From Rhodopseudomonas palustris (GTDB taxonomy: Bacteria > Pseudomonadota > Alphaproteobacteria > Rhizobiales > Xanthobacteraceae), in assembly GCF_003591005.1 (NCBI RefSeq), contig NZ_QYYD01000007.1, forward strand, positions 143,631 to 207,630: a DNA stretch of 64,000 nucleotides. The letters run 5' to 3'. This document shows positions 18,802 to 27,809 of the stretch, in pieces. The notes beneath the pieces were generated by a model. That model made no database searches, had not been told where the DNA came from, and was given only the letters and a program-made list of their open reading frames with translations. The position numbers and the translations under genes are program-made. Numbering within the stretch: position 1 is the first letter of the stretch; each line of letters begins with the position of its first letter.

Positions 18802-19497
18802 TCAGGCGCCGGCCGTGTACTCGTTCCAGATCGCCTTCTCGCCCATCAGGCCGATGAAGGCGCGGTGGGCTTCCAGATCGCTCGCGGTGAGCCGTGGCAC
18901 GAGCGCGATCGGCCGCTGCCGGCGCGGGGTGTCGCCGCCGACGCCAGTATGCTCCGTCGGCACTTCGGCGAGAATCAGCTGCGACTGCCGCGCGCCGATC
19001 AGGTCGATATAGACCTCGGCCAGCAGTTCGGCGTCGAGCAGCGCGCCGTGCTTGGTGCGGCGCGAATTATCGATGGCGTAGCGCGAGCACAGATCGTCGA
19101 GACGGTTGGACACGCCCGGATGCTTGCGCCGCGCCAGCAGCAGCGTGTCGACCAGCCGCTCGCGCGGGATCGCCACGCGCGACAGCCGCGCCAGTTCGGC
19201 ATTGATGAAGCTGATGTCGAACGAGGCGTTGTGGATCACCAGCGGCGCGTCGCCGATGAAATCGAGAAACTGATCAGCAATCTGCGCGAACAGCGGCTTG
19301 TCGGCGAGAAATTCGGCCGACAGCCCGTGCACCGCGAAGGCCTCGGCCGGCATGTCCCGCTCGGGATTGATATATTGGTGATAGGTCTGGCCGGTCGGCA
19401 TCCGGTTGTAGATCTCGACACAACCGATCTCGACCAGCCGATCGCCGCGGAGCGGATCGAGGCCGGTGGTTTCGGTATCGAGAACGATTTCACGCAT
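18802..19497 (-). CDS. dnaQ: DNA polymerase III epsilon subunit (3'-5' proofreading exonuclease)
   Basis: Proofreading exonuclease of the replicative polymerase core. It is 231 residues of the DEDDh class: ExoI motif VLDTETTGLDP (Asp 7, Glu 9), ExoII region VIHNASFDISFINAEL, and ExoIII-epsilon KHGALLDAELLAEVYIDL with the His and Asp. The C-terminal tail after GARQSQL is the expected binding region for the polymerase alpha subunit. It is 38 bases downstream of coaE in the same direction, and its end faces secB. Confidence 0.96.
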   Translation of the reverse strand: MREIVLDTETTGLDPLRGDRLVEIGCVEIYNRMPTGQTYHQYINPERDMPAEAFAVHGLSAEFLADKPLFAQIADQFLDFIGDAPLVIHNASFDISFINAELARLSRVAIPRERLVDTLLLARRKHPGVSNRLDDLCSRYAIDNSRRTKHGALLDAELLAEVYIDLIGARQSQLILAEVPTEHTGVGGDTPRRQRPIALVPRLTASDLEAHRAFIGLMGEKAIWNEYTAGA

Positions 19498-19535
19498 GAC
19501 AGATCAGCAGTCCGGCAACAGCGAAGCTCGCCGAC

Positions 19536-20135
19536 TCACGGCCGGCGTCGCGGCATCTTAGCAGCGGCGGCGAGGATTTCCTGGATTCTGGCCCGCACCG
19601 GGTCGAGCCCGTGCGAGGTATCCACCACGAAATCGGCGCGCTTGCGCTTTTCGGCATCCGGCATCTGCCGCGCCAGGATGGCGTCGAGCTTGTCGGGCGT
19701 CATGTTCTCTCGCGCCAGAATGCGTTCGCGCTGCACGATCGGCGAAGTGGTGACCACCACCACCGCATCGACCCGCTTCTCGCCACCGGTCTCGAACAAC
19801 AGCGGCACGTCGACAAGCGCGACGGCGGCGCCGGACGATTCGGCGTCGTCCAAGAAGGTTTGGTGATGCGAGCGCAGCATCGGGTGCACGATCTGCTCGA
19901 GCCGCTTCATCGCCGCGGCGTCGTGCACCACTTTCGCGGACAGTAGCGCGCGGTCGACCTTGCCGTTCACGACAGTGCCCGGAAAAGCCGCCTCGATCGC
20001 CGGCACCGCTTCGCCTTCGTAGATCTTATGCACGGTGGCGTCGGCATCATAGACCGGCACGCCGGCCTCTTCGAACAGCTTGGCGGTGGTCGACTTGCCC
20101 ATTCCGATCGACCCGGTCAGCCCGAGCACCAGCAT
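19536..20135 (-). CDS. coaE: dephospho-CoA kinase
   Basis: Phosphorylates the ribose 3' hydroxyl of dephospho-CoA, the last step of coenzyme A synthesis. It is 199 residues. Seen: P-loop GSIGMGKST (8-16), [56 protein letters not shown] and [20 protein letters not shown]. The C-terminal tail is basic. It starts 15 bases after the maf stop; relatives commonly have aroE between these two genes and here it is absent. Confidence 0.96.
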   Translation of the reverse strand: MLVLGLTGSIGMGKSTTAKLFEEAGVPVYDADATVHKIYEGEAVPAIEAAFPGTVVNGKVDRALLSAKVVHDAAAMKRLEQIVHPMLRSHHQTFLDDAESSGAAVALVDVPLLFETGGEKRVDAVVVVTTSPIVQRERILARENMTPDKLDAILARQMPDAEKRKRADFVVDTSHGLDPVRARIQEILAAAAKMPRRRP

Positions 20136-20150
20136 TGCTTCGCCTGCTCC

Positions 20151-20759
20151 CTAGAACGTCAGCAATTTCTGGCTACGCAGAAATGCCAGCAGAGGCAACA
20201 GCGGCAGGCCCAGAATGGTGAAGTGATCGCCATGGATGCCGTCGAACAAATGCACGCCGAGGCCTTCGACCTGGTAGCCGCCGACACTCGACAGCGCCTT
20301 GTCGCCGGCCTGATCCAGATAGGCGGAAATCTCGTCGTCGGTCAGCGGCCGCATCGTCATGCGGGCAATCACCACATCGGAAAACAGCGTGATGCCGCTA
20401 CGCACCAGCGCGATCGCCGAATGCAGCTCGTGGCGACGGCCGGCGAGTTCGCGCAGCTGCTTGGCGGCCTCGGCGCGATCGGCCGGCTTGTTGAAGCCGC
20501 GAGCGCCGAGCGCCAGGGTCTGATCCGCGCCAAGCACCAGGCGGCCGGGATGGCGGTTCGAGACGAACGCCGCCTTCTCGCGCGCCAGCAGACCGGCGAT
20601 CTCACCGGGCGAGGACAGGCCCGACGCTTTGGCAATCCCGCGCTCATCGATATCGGCGGGAATCGCCTCGAACGGGATTTCCGCCTGGGTCAGCAGCGCC
20701 TGCCGGGCGCGGCTTTGCGACGCCAGCACCAGCGGATGCGGCCCCAGCCACAGTGTCAT
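20151..20759 (-). CDS. maf: Maf family nucleoside triphosphate pyrophosphatase
   Basis: House-cleaning pyrophosphatase acting on non-canonical or modified nucleotides. It is 202 residues. Marks: [14 protein letters not shown] (the S-x-S-x-R loop), [34 protein letters not shown] with the general-base Asp, and [35 protein letters not shown]. The start at 20759 overlaps the ppsR stop by four bases (ATGA). The substrate class (dTTP/UTP or 7-methyl-GTP) cannot be fixed by eye. Confidence 0.94.
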   Translation of the reverse strand: MTLWLGPHPLVLASQSRARQALLTQAEIPFEAIPADIDERGIAKASGLSSPGEIAGLLAREKAAFVSNRHPGRLVLGADQTLALGARGFNKPADRAEAAKQLRELAGRRHELHSAIALVRSGITLFSDVVIARMTMRPLTDDEISAYLDQAGDKALSSVGGYQVEGLGVHLFDGIHGDHFTILGLPLLPLLAFLRSQKLLTF

Positions 20760-21595
20760 TCCGACATCCTCTGACGCTGCCGATCGGCGAGCAGTTTCAT
20801 GATCGCCGCGGCGGTTTCCTCGATCGATCGGCGGGTGACGTCGAGCAGCGCCCAGCCATATTTGGCGCTGAGCCGGCGTGCCAGCAACACTTCGTCGGTC
20901 ACCGCCTGTTTGTCGATATAGGAATCGTTGCCAGTGCCGGCGCCGAGGCTGAGCAAGCGGTTCTGCCGCACCTGAATCAGCCGCTCGGGCGAGGCATGCA
21001 GGCTGACCACAAGGGGCTTTTTCAAAGTTTCGAGCTGATGCGGAATCGGAATGCCCGCGACCAGCGGCACGTTGGCAGTGCGGATGCCGCGATTCGCCAG
21101 ATAGATCGAGGTCGGCGTCTTCGAGGTGCGTGACACCCCGACCAGCACTACGTCGGCTTCTTCCAGGCCTTCGACGTGCTGGCCGTCGTCGTGCATCATC
21201 GAATAGTTCAGCGCGTCGATGCGCTGGAAGTATTCGGCATTCAGGGTGTGCTGCGCGCCGACCCGGCCGGTGGTCGATGCGCCCAGATAGGCTTCGAACA
21301 GCTGCATCACCGGGCCGATGATCGACAGGCTCGGGCTGTTGATCTCCTGGCATTTGGCTTCGAGCCGGCTGACCAGTTCGCCCTCCAGCAAAGTGAACAG
21401 CACGATGCCCGGCGATTCCTCGATCTCCTGCAGCACGCGGTCGAGTTGCTTCTGGCTGCGCACCAGCGGGTAGACGTGTTCGACCGCATTGACGTTGGCG
21501 TATTGCGCCGCGACCGCGCGGGACACTGTGATCAGGGTCTCGCCGGTCGAATCCGACACCAGATGGAGGTGAAAATAGCTGCCGTCGGTCAGCAT
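20756..21595 (-). CDS. ppsR: pyruvate phosphate dikinase/PEP synthase regulatory protein
   Basis: Bifunctional ADP-dependent kinase and Pi-dependent pyrophosphorylase (DUF299) that switches pyruvate phosphate dikinase or PEP synthase on and off. It is 279 residues. Marks: [13 protein letters not shown] at the N-terminus, [14 protein letters not shown], the P-loop [16 protein letters not shown] (153 onward), [33 protein letters not shown]. Two adjacent ATGs (21598, 21595) are possible. It is the first gene of a ppsR-maf-coaE-dnaQ run and is divergent from hemJ. The target enzyme is not in the window, so PPDK versus PEPS is open. Confidence 0.93.
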   Translation of the reverse strand: MLTDGSYFHLHLVSDSTGETLITVSRAVAAQYANVNAVEHVYPLVRSQKQLDRVLQEIEESPGIVLFTLLEGELVSRLEAKCQEINSPSLSIIGPVMQLFEAYLGASTTGRVGAQHTLNAEYFQRIDALNYSMMHDDGQHVEGLEEADVVLVGVSRTSKTPTSIYLANRGIRTANVPLVAGIPIPHQLETLKKPLVVSLHASPERLIQVRQNRLLSLGAGTGNDSYIDKQAVTDEVLLARRLSAKYGWALLDVTRRSIEETAAAIMKLLADRQRQRMSE

Positions 21596-21598
21596 CAT

Positions 21599-22043
21599 GA
21601 CCCTGTGTATCCTGTGAACAACGGGGCGAACGCCGCCGGATTGCGACGCCGCGGCCGGACCGGGCGGGATAACCCGGCGTTTTCTTCACAGGCCTCGGGG
21701 TGAGGAAAGTGTCTCGGGATGAAGCCGAGGTTAACGGGTGAATGTGGATTTGTCTCTTGATAAAGCGACGACAAAAGGCCGAGTCAGGCCGTCGCACAGC
21801 GTTCGGCGCGTCTGGGACAGCGCCGGCCGCAGCCTGTGCAAATGTGAATCGCACAAGGACAAGCCGGGGCATCCGTTGCGCCGGCACTATTCACGTTCAC
21901 TACGACTCAAACCCTAAGAATCTATAAATATTGTTTAGAAGGGTGGAGCTTGCGGAAAAGTCCGTCATCGCGCATTCGAGTAACGCGCGGTGAGGAACAT
22001 CGGTTCCGATCCGGGACGCGACTGCTCCGCGATTGGCGACCCC
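21599..22043. other. divergent gap between ppsR and hemJ
   Basis: 445 bases without a credible ORF. A strikingly AT-rich patch for this genome lies at about 21905-21945 (aaccctaagaatctataaat), some 100 bases before hemJ, and is the likeliest promoter zone for the hemJ side. No terminator or repeat of the GTCAT family is present here. Confidence 0.45.
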
Positions 22044-22484
22044 ATGCTCGACTGGACCGACGTCTACCTCTGGGTGAAGGCTCTGCATGTCGTCGCGGTG
22101 ATCTCATGGATGGCCGGGATGCTCTACATGCCGCGGCTGTTCGTCTATCACTGCGCCGCCGAGGTTGGGTCGGTGCAGTCCGAAACCTTCAAGGTGATGG
22201 AGCGACGGCTGTATCGGGCGATCATGAACCCGGCCATGATGGTGGCCTGGGTGGCGGGCCTGGTGATCGCCTGGCAGCAGGGCTATTTCGTCGCCGGCTG
22301 GTTTCACGCCAAGCTCGCCGCGGTGGTGCTGATGACCGTGATTCACGTTCTGCTGGGCCGCTACGTGCGCGATTTCGCCGCAGATCGGAACACGCGATCG
22401 CATAAATTCTATCGGATTATCAACGAAGTACCGACCTTGTTGATGATCGGCGCGGTGATCTTCGTGGTGGTGAAGCCGTTCTGA
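22044..22484 (+). CDS. hemJ: protoporphyrinogen oxidase HemJ
   Basis: Small integral-membrane enzyme that oxidises protoporphyrinogen IX to protoporphyrin IX in haem and bacteriochlorophyll synthesis. It is 146 residues with about four membrane helices. Family marks: VYLWVKALHVVAVISWMAGM with the essential His, LYMPRLFVYHCAAE, ERRLYRAIMNPAMMVAWVAG, WFHAKLAAVVLMTVIHVLLG, and KFYRIINEVPTLLMIGAVIFVVVKPF. The ATG at 22044 is the family start; a GTG at 21990 opens the frame but adds an unlikely head. rho follows 268 bases later. Confidence 0.93.
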   Translation: MLDWTDVYLWVKALHVVAVISWMAGMLYMPRLFVYHCAAEVGSVQSETFKVMERRLYRAIMNPAMMVAWVAGLVIAWQQGYFVAGWFHAKLAAVVLMTVIHVLLGRYVRDFAADRNTRSHKFYRIINEVPTLLMIGAVIFVVVKPF

Positions 22485-22624
22485 TGCCGCAAAATCGGGC
22501 GGCGCAGCGATATCGAACGCCTTGCGAAGCATCCGTTGATTTTCTATAGTTCGGGCGTCCCACCTAAAGCAGGCGAATGTGGTTGCGATCCGGTTCCGTT
22601 TTGGCCGGCCGCCGCATCGGGTTT

Positions 22625-22752
22625 GAAGCCTCTTCGCACCTTCCTTGCTCAAGACGTCGTCGACCTGAAGACCTGCGGACTCCCCGTATTTCCAGTCGCC
22701 GCTCTCTTCCGCTGACGAATCCCCTCTCTCGCTTTTCCACAGGACTATCCCA
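22625..22752 (+). promoter_or_regulatory. C-rich, G-poor leader of rho (candidate rut site)
   Basis: The last ~130 bases before the rho start are pyrimidine-rich. In 22681-22740 I count 27 C and 8 G, a strong C-over-G bias in a GC-rich genome, with runs such as aatcccctctctcgctttt. C-rich, unstructured, G-poor RNA is what Rho binds, and rho autoregulation by attenuation in its own leader is known in Escherichia coli. Assignment here is inference. Confidence 0.5.
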
Positions 22753-24018
22753 ATGCGGGAAATGAAACTTCAAGACCTCAAGGCGAAGACGCCGGCCGAG
22801 CTCGTCTCGTTTGCGGAAGAGCTGGGGGTCGAGAACGCCAGCACGATGCGCAAGCAGGAACTGATGTTCGCCTGCCTGAAGCAGCTGTCGGCGAAAGAGA
22901 CCGACATCATCGGCGAAGGCGTCGTCGAGGTGTTGTCCGACGGCTTCGGCTTCCTGCGCTCGCCGGATGCCAATTATCTGCCAGGCCCGGACGACATCTA
23001 CGTCTCGCCGTCGCAGATCCGCCGCTTCGGTCTGCGCACCGGCGACACCATCGAGGGCCATATCCGCAGCCCGAAGGAAGGCGAACGCTACTTCGCGCTG
23101 CTCAAGGTCAACACGCTGAACTTCGAGGATCCCGAGAAGTCCAAGCACAAGGTCAATTTCGACAACCTCACGCCGCTGTTTCCGGACGAGCGCTTCCGGC
23201 TCGAGATCGACGATCCGACCCGCAAGGATCTGTCGGCCCGCGTCATCGACATCGTGGCGCCGATCGGCAAGGGCCAGCGCGCCCTGATCGTCGCGCCGCC
23301 GCGCACTGGTAAGACGGTGTTGATGCAGAACATCGCACACTCGATTACCGCCAATCATCCCGAGTGCTATCTGATCGTGCTGCTGATCGACGAGCGGCCC
23401 GAAGAAGTCACCGACATGCAGCGCTCGGTGAAGGGCGAGGTGGTGTCGTCGACCTTCGACGAGCCGGCGGTGCGCCACGTCCAGGTCGCCGAGATGGTGA
23501 TCGAAAAGGCCAAGCGGCTCGTCGAGCACGGCCGCGACGTCGTGATCCTTCTCGACTCGATCACCCGCCTCGGCCGCGCCTACAACACCGTCGTGCCGTC
23601 CTCCGGCAAGGTGCTGACCGGCGGTGTCGACGCCAACGCACTGCAGCGCCCAAAGCGGTTCTTCGGCGCCGCGCGAAATATCGAAGAGGGTGGCTCGCTC
23701 ACCATCATCGCCACCGCGCTGGTCGACACCGGCTCGCGCATGGACGAAGTGATCTTCGAAGAGTTCAAGGGCACCGGTAACAGCGAACTGATCCTTGACC
23801 GCAAGGTCTCGGACAAGCGCACCTTCCCGGCGATCGACATCTCGCGCTCCGGCACCCGCAAGGAAGAGCTGATCACCGATCCGCAGGTGCTGAAGAAGAT
23901 GTACGTGCTGCGCCGCATCCTCAACCCGATGGGCACCATGGACGCGATCGACTTCCTGCTCGACAAGCTGCGCAACACCAAGAGCAACGCCGAGTTCTTC
24001 GAGTCGATGAACACCTGA
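22753..24018 (+). CDS. rho: transcription termination factor Rho
   Basis: Hexameric RNA helicase that terminates transcripts. It is 421 residues. Seen: the N-terminal helical domain ([20 protein letters not shown]), the cold-shock-like RNA-binding domain ([39 protein letters not shown]), Walker A APPRTGKT (181-188), [16 protein letters not shown] with Walker B, the Q and R loops ([39 protein letters not shown]), and the end FFESMNT. ATG at 22753, with a second ATG at 22762. A clear intrinsic terminator follows. Confidence 0.98.
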   Translation: MREMKLQDLKAKTPAELVSFAEELGVENASTMRKQELMFACLKQLSAKETDIIGEGVVEVLSDGFGFLRSPDANYLPGPDDIYVSPSQIRRFGLRTGDTIEGHIRSPKEGERYFALLKVNTLNFEDPEKSKHKVNFDNLTPLFPDERFRLEIDDPTRKDLSARVIDIVAPIGKGQRALIVAPPRTGKTVLMQNIAHSITANHPECYLIVLLIDERPEEVTDMQRSVKGEVVSSTFDEPAVRHVQVAEMVIEKAKRLVEHGRDVVILLDSITRLGRAYNTVVPSSGKVLTGGVDANALQRPKRFFGAARNIEEGGSLTIIATALVDTGSRMDEVIFEEFKGTGNSELILDRKVSDKRTFPAIDISRSGTRKEELITDPQVLKKMYVLRRILNPMGTMDAIDFLLDKLRNTKSNAEFFESMNT

Positions 24019-24041
24019 TCGTCGGCGACCATAACGATACG

Positions 24042-24070
24042 AAGGGCGCCCCGAAACGGGCGCCCTTTTT
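24042..24070 (+). terminator. intrinsic terminator after rho
   Basis: Perfect ten-base stem aagggcgccc / gggcgccctt around a short cgaaac loop, followed by a T-run. It starts 24 bases after the rho stop. It is the only textbook hairpin plus T-run I found in the window. mnmE begins 44 bases further on. Confidence 0.93.
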
Positions 24071-24113
24071 GTTTCGGCGTTGCGCCGGGCCGCGTAGCCC
24101 GGCAAGACAGCGC

Positions 24114-25430
24114 ATGCATGCAAACGACCAGACCATCTTCGCGCTCGCCACGGGCCTGTTGCCGTCGGCGATCGCGATCGTGCGGATGTCCGGTCCGCGG
24201 GCTGGAGAGGTATTGAAGGCGGTGGCGGGCGAGTTGCCGCCGCCGCGAACGGCCCGCCAAGCCGCGCTTCGCGCGCACAGCGGCGGGCCGATCGACGACG
24301 CCCTGGTGCTGTGGTTTCCGGCGCCGAGCAGTGCGACCGGCGAGGACGTCGCCGAGTTTCACATTCACGGTGGCCGCGCTGTCCTGGCATCGCTGACGGC
24401 GGCGCTGTCGTCGTTCGACGATGTGCGGCCAGCGGAGCCCGGCGAATTTACCCGGCGCGCATTTGAGCACGGCAAGCTCGATTTGACCGAGGCGGAAGGG
24501 CTCGACGATCTGATCCATGCCGACACCGAGATGCAGCGGCGCCAGGCGATGCGGCAGCTCGGCGGGTTGCTCGGCGACCGCGCCCGGCAATGGCGTGCGC
24601 AGATCATCGAGGCGGCGGCTTTGATCGAGGCGGGGATCGATTTTTCCGACGAGGGCGATGTGCAGGGCGACCTGATGGCGCTGGCGTTTCGCAAGATCGC
24701 AGAGTTGCACAGCGAAATTTCAGAGGTTCTCGCAGCCGAGAGCAAGAGCGAACGGCTGCGCGACGGGCTGGTGGTTGCGATCGCCGGCGCGCCGAATGTC
24801 GGCAAGTCGACGCTGCTGAACCGACTGGCGCGCCGCGAGGTCGCGATTGTGTCGCCGCATGCCGGCACGACCCGGGACGTCATCGAGGTGCATCTCGACC
24901 TCGGCGGCTATCCGGTGACGCTGTTCGACACGGCCGGCATTCGCGACAGCACCGATCCGGTCGAGCAGGAGGGGATCCGTCGCGCCCAGGCCCGGGTCGG
25001 CGACGCGGATCTGGTGTTGTGGCTGGACGATGGGCGCGGCGAGGCGCGGCCGTCATGGCCGGACGGCACGGTTTGGCGTCTGCAGACCAAGGCGGACGTG
25101 AATCGAACTGCTTCGGCGGATGCTGGCATCAGGCTTCGGATTTCGGCGGCAACAGGCGAGGGGATCGACCTGTTGATTGCTGCGCTGCAGCAATTCGCGG
25201 CGGACTATTTTGGATCAAGCGAAGCTGGCGTCATTACGCGGCATCGGCACCGGGCTACATTGCAGGATGCTGCGAGTATGTTGCAATGCAGCATGAAGCC
25301 CGGGCTGGAGCCCGAGCTGGTGGCGGAAGAGCTTCGGCTCGCGAGCCGCTCGCTGGGGCGTTTGCTCGGGCGGGTCGATGTCGAGGACGTGTTGGGCGAG
25401 ATTTTCGGGCGCTTCTGTATTGGGAAATAG
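24114..25430 (+). CDS. mnmE: tRNA uridine-5-carboxymethylaminomethyl modification GTPase
   Basis: Works with MnmG to place a carboxymethylaminomethyl (or aminomethyl) group on wobble uridine 34 of several tRNAs. It is 438 residues. Seen: formyl-folate-binding N-domain ([54 protein letters not shown]), G1 GAPNVGKS (225-232), the TTRD switch, G3 DTAG, a G4 motif written TKAD instead of NKxD, and the C-terminal FCIGK with the conserved Cys. The ATG at 24114 (MHANDQTIF) is chosen. Its partner mnmG follows after a parS-bearing gap of 116 bases. Confidence 0.96.
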   Translation: MHANDQTIFALATGLLPSAIAIVRMSGPRAGEVLKAVAGELPPPRTARQAALRAHSGGPIDDALVLWFPAPSSATGEDVAEFHIHGGRAVLASLTAALSSFDDVRPAEPGEFTRRAFEHGKLDLTEAEGLDDLIHADTEMQRRQAMRQLGGLLGDRARQWRAQIIEAAALIEAGIDFSDEGDVQGDLMALAFRKIAELHSEISEVLAAESKSERLRDGLVVAIAGAPNVGKSTLLNRLARREVAIVSPHAGTTRDVIEVHLDLGGYPVTLFDTAGIRDSTDPVEQEGIRRAQARVGDADLVLWLDDGRGEARPSWPDGTVWRLQTKADVNRTASADAGIRLRISAATGEGIDLLIAALQQFAADYFGSSEAGVITRHRHRATLQDAASMLQCSMKPGLEPELVAEELRLASRSLGRLLGRVDVEDVLGEIFGRFCIGK

Positions 25431-25467
25431 ACGGCGGGGGAACAGATGCCGTCGTCGCGTCCGCTTA

Positions 25468-25483
25468 TGTTTCACGTGAAACA
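25468..25483. other. parS: parS site 1 (ParB-binding palindrome)
   Basis: Perfect 16-bp palindrome tgtttcacgtgaaaca in the mnmE-mnmG gap. It matches the conserved bacterial parS consensus that ParB nucleates on. parB itself is 4 kb downstream. Confidence 0.92.
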
Positions 25484-25546
25484 AGCCACCACGCGGTCCA
25501 GCTGATACCGCTTCAAAGTAGAGCGCTGGTGCGCTAGAAGCCAGCT

Positions 25547-27421
25547 ATGCAGACAACTTTCGATGTCATCGTCATTGGCGGCGGTCATGCCGGCTGCGAG
25601 GCTGCGGCTGCAGCTGCGCGGACTGGCGCTCGCACCGCGCTGGTCACTCATCGTTTCGCCACGGTGGGAGCGATGTCGTGCAACCCGGCGATCGGCGGAC
25701 TTGGGAAGGGGCACCTTGTTCGCGAGGTCGATGCGCTCGACGGGCTGATGGGCCGTGTCGCCGACGCCGGCGGCATTCAGTTTCGGATGCTCAACCGCCG
25801 CAAGGGTCCGGCAGTCCGCGGACCGCGGACCCAGGCTGACCGTAAGCTGTATGCGGCGGCGATGCAGACCGCGATCCAGGCGATTGCCAATCTGAAGGTG
25901 GTCGAGGGCGAGGCTGATGCGTTGCTGTCCGCCGACGGCCGCGTCACCGGCGTCCGCCTCGCCGATGGTCGGCAGCTGACGACCGGCGCGGTGGTCATCA
26001 CCACCGGCACTTTTCTGCGCGGCCTGATCCACCTCGGGGAACAAAGCTGGCCGGCCGGCCGGATCGACGAGGCGCCCGCGCTCGGCCTCTCCGCCTCGTT
26101 CGAGACGCTGGGCTTCAGGCTTGGCCGTCTCAAGACCGGCACGCCGCCGCGGCTCGACGGCCGGACCATCGACTGGGGCGCGGTCGAGATGCAGCCGGGC
26201 GATGATCCGCCTGAGCCGTTCTCGGTGCTGACCGCCGCCATCACCACGCCGCAGATCGAATGCGGCATCACCCGGACGATGCCAGCGACCCACGAGGTGA
26301 TCCGTGCCAATGTGCACCGCTCGCCAATGTATTCGGGGCAGATCCAGTCGACCGGGCCGCGCTACTGCCCATCGATTGAGGACAAGATCGTCAAGTTCGG
26401 CGACCGCGACGGCCATCAGATCTTCCTGGAGCCGGAAGGCCTCGACGATCCGACCGTTTATCCCAACGGGATCTCGACCTCGCTGCCGGAAGAGGTGCAG
26501 CGCGCGATCCTGACCACGATTCCGGGTCTGGAGCGGACCGTGATGATCCGGCCGGGCTACGCGATCGAATATGACCACGTCGATCCGCGCGAGCTGGAGC
26601 CGACGCTGCAGACCAAGAGGCTGCGGGGGCTGTTTTTGGCCGGCCAAATCAACGGCACGACGGGCTATGAAGAAGCCGCCGCGCAGGGACTGGTCGCAGG
26701 ATTGAATGCGGCGCTGCGTGCGGGGGGAGGCGATCTGGCGGTGTTCGACCGCGCCGATGGCTATCTCGGCGTGATGATCGACGATCTGGTGACCCGCGGC
26801 ATCACCGAACCGTACCGGATGTTCACCTCACGGGCCGAATATCGCCTGACGCTGCGCGCCGACAATGCCGACCAGCGCTTGACCGGCCGCGGCTTGGCGC
26901 TCGGCTGCGTCGGGACGGAAAGAGCGGCGTTTCACCGGTCCAAGATGGCCGCGCTGGCCGACGCCAAGGCGCTGGCGCGATCGCTCTCGATCACCCCGAA
27001 CGAAGCCGCCCGACATGGGCTCGCACTCAATCGCGATGGCCAGCGCCGCTCGGCGTTCGATCTCTTATCCTACCCGGAGATCGGCTGGGAGCAGGTGAGG
27101 GCAATCTGGCCGGAACTGGGTGCCGTTTCGCCCACCATCGCCTGCCACGTCGAGATCGATGCCAAATACGACGTCTATCTGGAGCGGCAGAAGGCCGACG
27201 TCGAAGCTTTTCGGCGCGACGAGAGCCTATCGCTGGTCGATATCGACTACGCAGAAGTGCCCGGTTTGTCGAACGAGGCCCGCACCTGCTTGGAGCGGCA
27301 TCGCCCCCATACGGTCGGGCAGGCGGGACGGCTCGACGGGATCACGCCGGCGGCGTTGGGTATTCTTGCCGCTTTCATCCGACGTGAAGCACGGAAACCT
27401 CGGGTGTCAGGGGCTCCATAG
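25547..27421 (+). CDS. mnmG: tRNA uridine-5-carboxymethylaminomethyl modification enzyme, FAD subunit
   Basis: FAD- and NADH-dependent partner of MnmE in wobble-uridine modification. It is 624 residues. Seen: dinucleotide-binding [16 protein letters not shown] near the start, [63 protein letters not shown] (the catalytic Gly-Thr-Pro region), [32 protein letters not shown] and the C-terminal helical domain ending in [20 protein letters not shown]. The stop codon ends one base before parS site 2, so gene and site are packed tightly. Confidence 0.97.
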   Translation: MQTTFDVIVIGGGHAGCEAAAAAARTGARTALVTHRFATVGAMSCNPAIGGLGKGHLVREVDALDGLMGRVADAGGIQFRMLNRRKGPAVRGPRTQADRKLYAAAMQTAIQAIANLKVVEGEADALLSADGRVTGVRLADGRQLTTGAVVITTGTFLRGLIHLGEQSWPAGRIDEAPALGLSASFETLGFRLGRLKTGTPPRLDGRTIDWGAVEMQPGDDPPEPFSVLTAAITTPQIECGITRTMPATHEVIRANVHRSPMYSGQIQSTGPRYCPSIEDKIVKFGDRDGHQIFLEPEGLDDPTVYPNGISTSLPEEVQRAILTTIPGLERTVMIRPGYAIEYDHVDPRELEPTLQTKRLRGLFLAGQINGTTGYEEAAAQGLVAGLNAALRAGGGDLAVFDRADGYLGVMIDDLVTRGITEPYRMFTSRAEYRLTLRADNADQRLTGRGLALGCVGTERAAFHRSKMAALADAKALARSLSITPNEAARHGLALNRDGQRRSAFDLLSYPEIGWEQVRAIWPELGAVSPTIACHVEIDAKYDVYLERQKADVEAFRRDESLSLVDIDYAEVPGLSNEARTCLERHRPHTVGQAGRLDGITPAALGILAAFIRREARKPRVSGAP

Positions 27422-27422
27422 C

Positions 27423-27438
27423 TGTTTCACGTGAAACG
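27423..27438. other. parS: parS site 2
   Basis: tgtttcacgtgaaacg: identical to the consensus except the last base, where A is replaced by G. It begins directly after the mnmG stop codon. Both half-sites keep the central tttcacgtgaaa, the core that ParB reads. Confidence 0.85.
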
Positions 27439-27453
27439 CATACCATCTTGCCC

Positions 27454-27470
27454 TGTTTCACCGTGAAACA
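27454..27470. other. parS-like site with one extra central base
   Basis: tgtttcaccgtgaaaca: both eight-base half-sites are perfect, but a C is inserted at the centre, making a 17-bp element. It is 16 bases from site 2. The added base changes the spacing and rotation of the half-sites, so binding by ParB may be weakened or lost. It looks like a decayed third copy or a deliberate weak site. Confidence 0.6.
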
Positions 27471-27809
27471 TGGCGCGCCATCTATCTAACGGTAGCGAGG
27501 CGTCTACCCCACCTCTTCCGCAAGCGGGAGAAGGACCAGGCTGTGCTCGTATGACGGTCGTTCCGTTCAGCTGGATTCGGGATTTCGAGGCTACCTGAGC
27601 CGCTACGCCGAACGCCCCAGACTGGCCTAAACCAACCAATCAGCCTTCCGACCAACGTTTTACCTCCCAAAGCGCCCTCGCGCCGACTCTTCCGCCTACG
27701 TGTCAGGGTTTGGGTGAGGGCGACGCAAGCAACTGTAGCCCCATTCAAGCGTAGCCGGAATCACGCCGGCACCTTATGTGTAGGTCCTTACAGACGGAGC
27801 TCACGGCCG

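Larger units (their letters stand above)
27422..27809. other. parS-bearing gap between mnmG and rsmG
   Basis: 388 bases. It holds parS site 2 (27423-27438) and a split-centre parS-like site (27454-27470). The stretch at about 27506-27540 resembles the family F repeat (accccacctcttccgcaagc). The rest, about 27545-27790, has no ORF I would call and includes a moderately AT-rich zone. Confidence 0.6.

Noticed and set aside
20760..21887. Long minus-strand frame extending maf upstream
   Set aside because: It is the out-of-frame shadow of ppsR; the real maf start is the ATG at 20759 that overlaps the ppsR stop.
22564..24390. 608-codon minus-strand ORF opposite rho
   Set aside because: Antisense to rho and mnmE; no family features.
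25215..25484. Minus-strand ORF beginning MFHVKH inside mnmE
   Set aside because: The start is a translation of the parS palindrome (tttcacgtgaaa) and the rest is antisense to mnmE. Similar ORF starts or ends at the other parS sites have the same cause.
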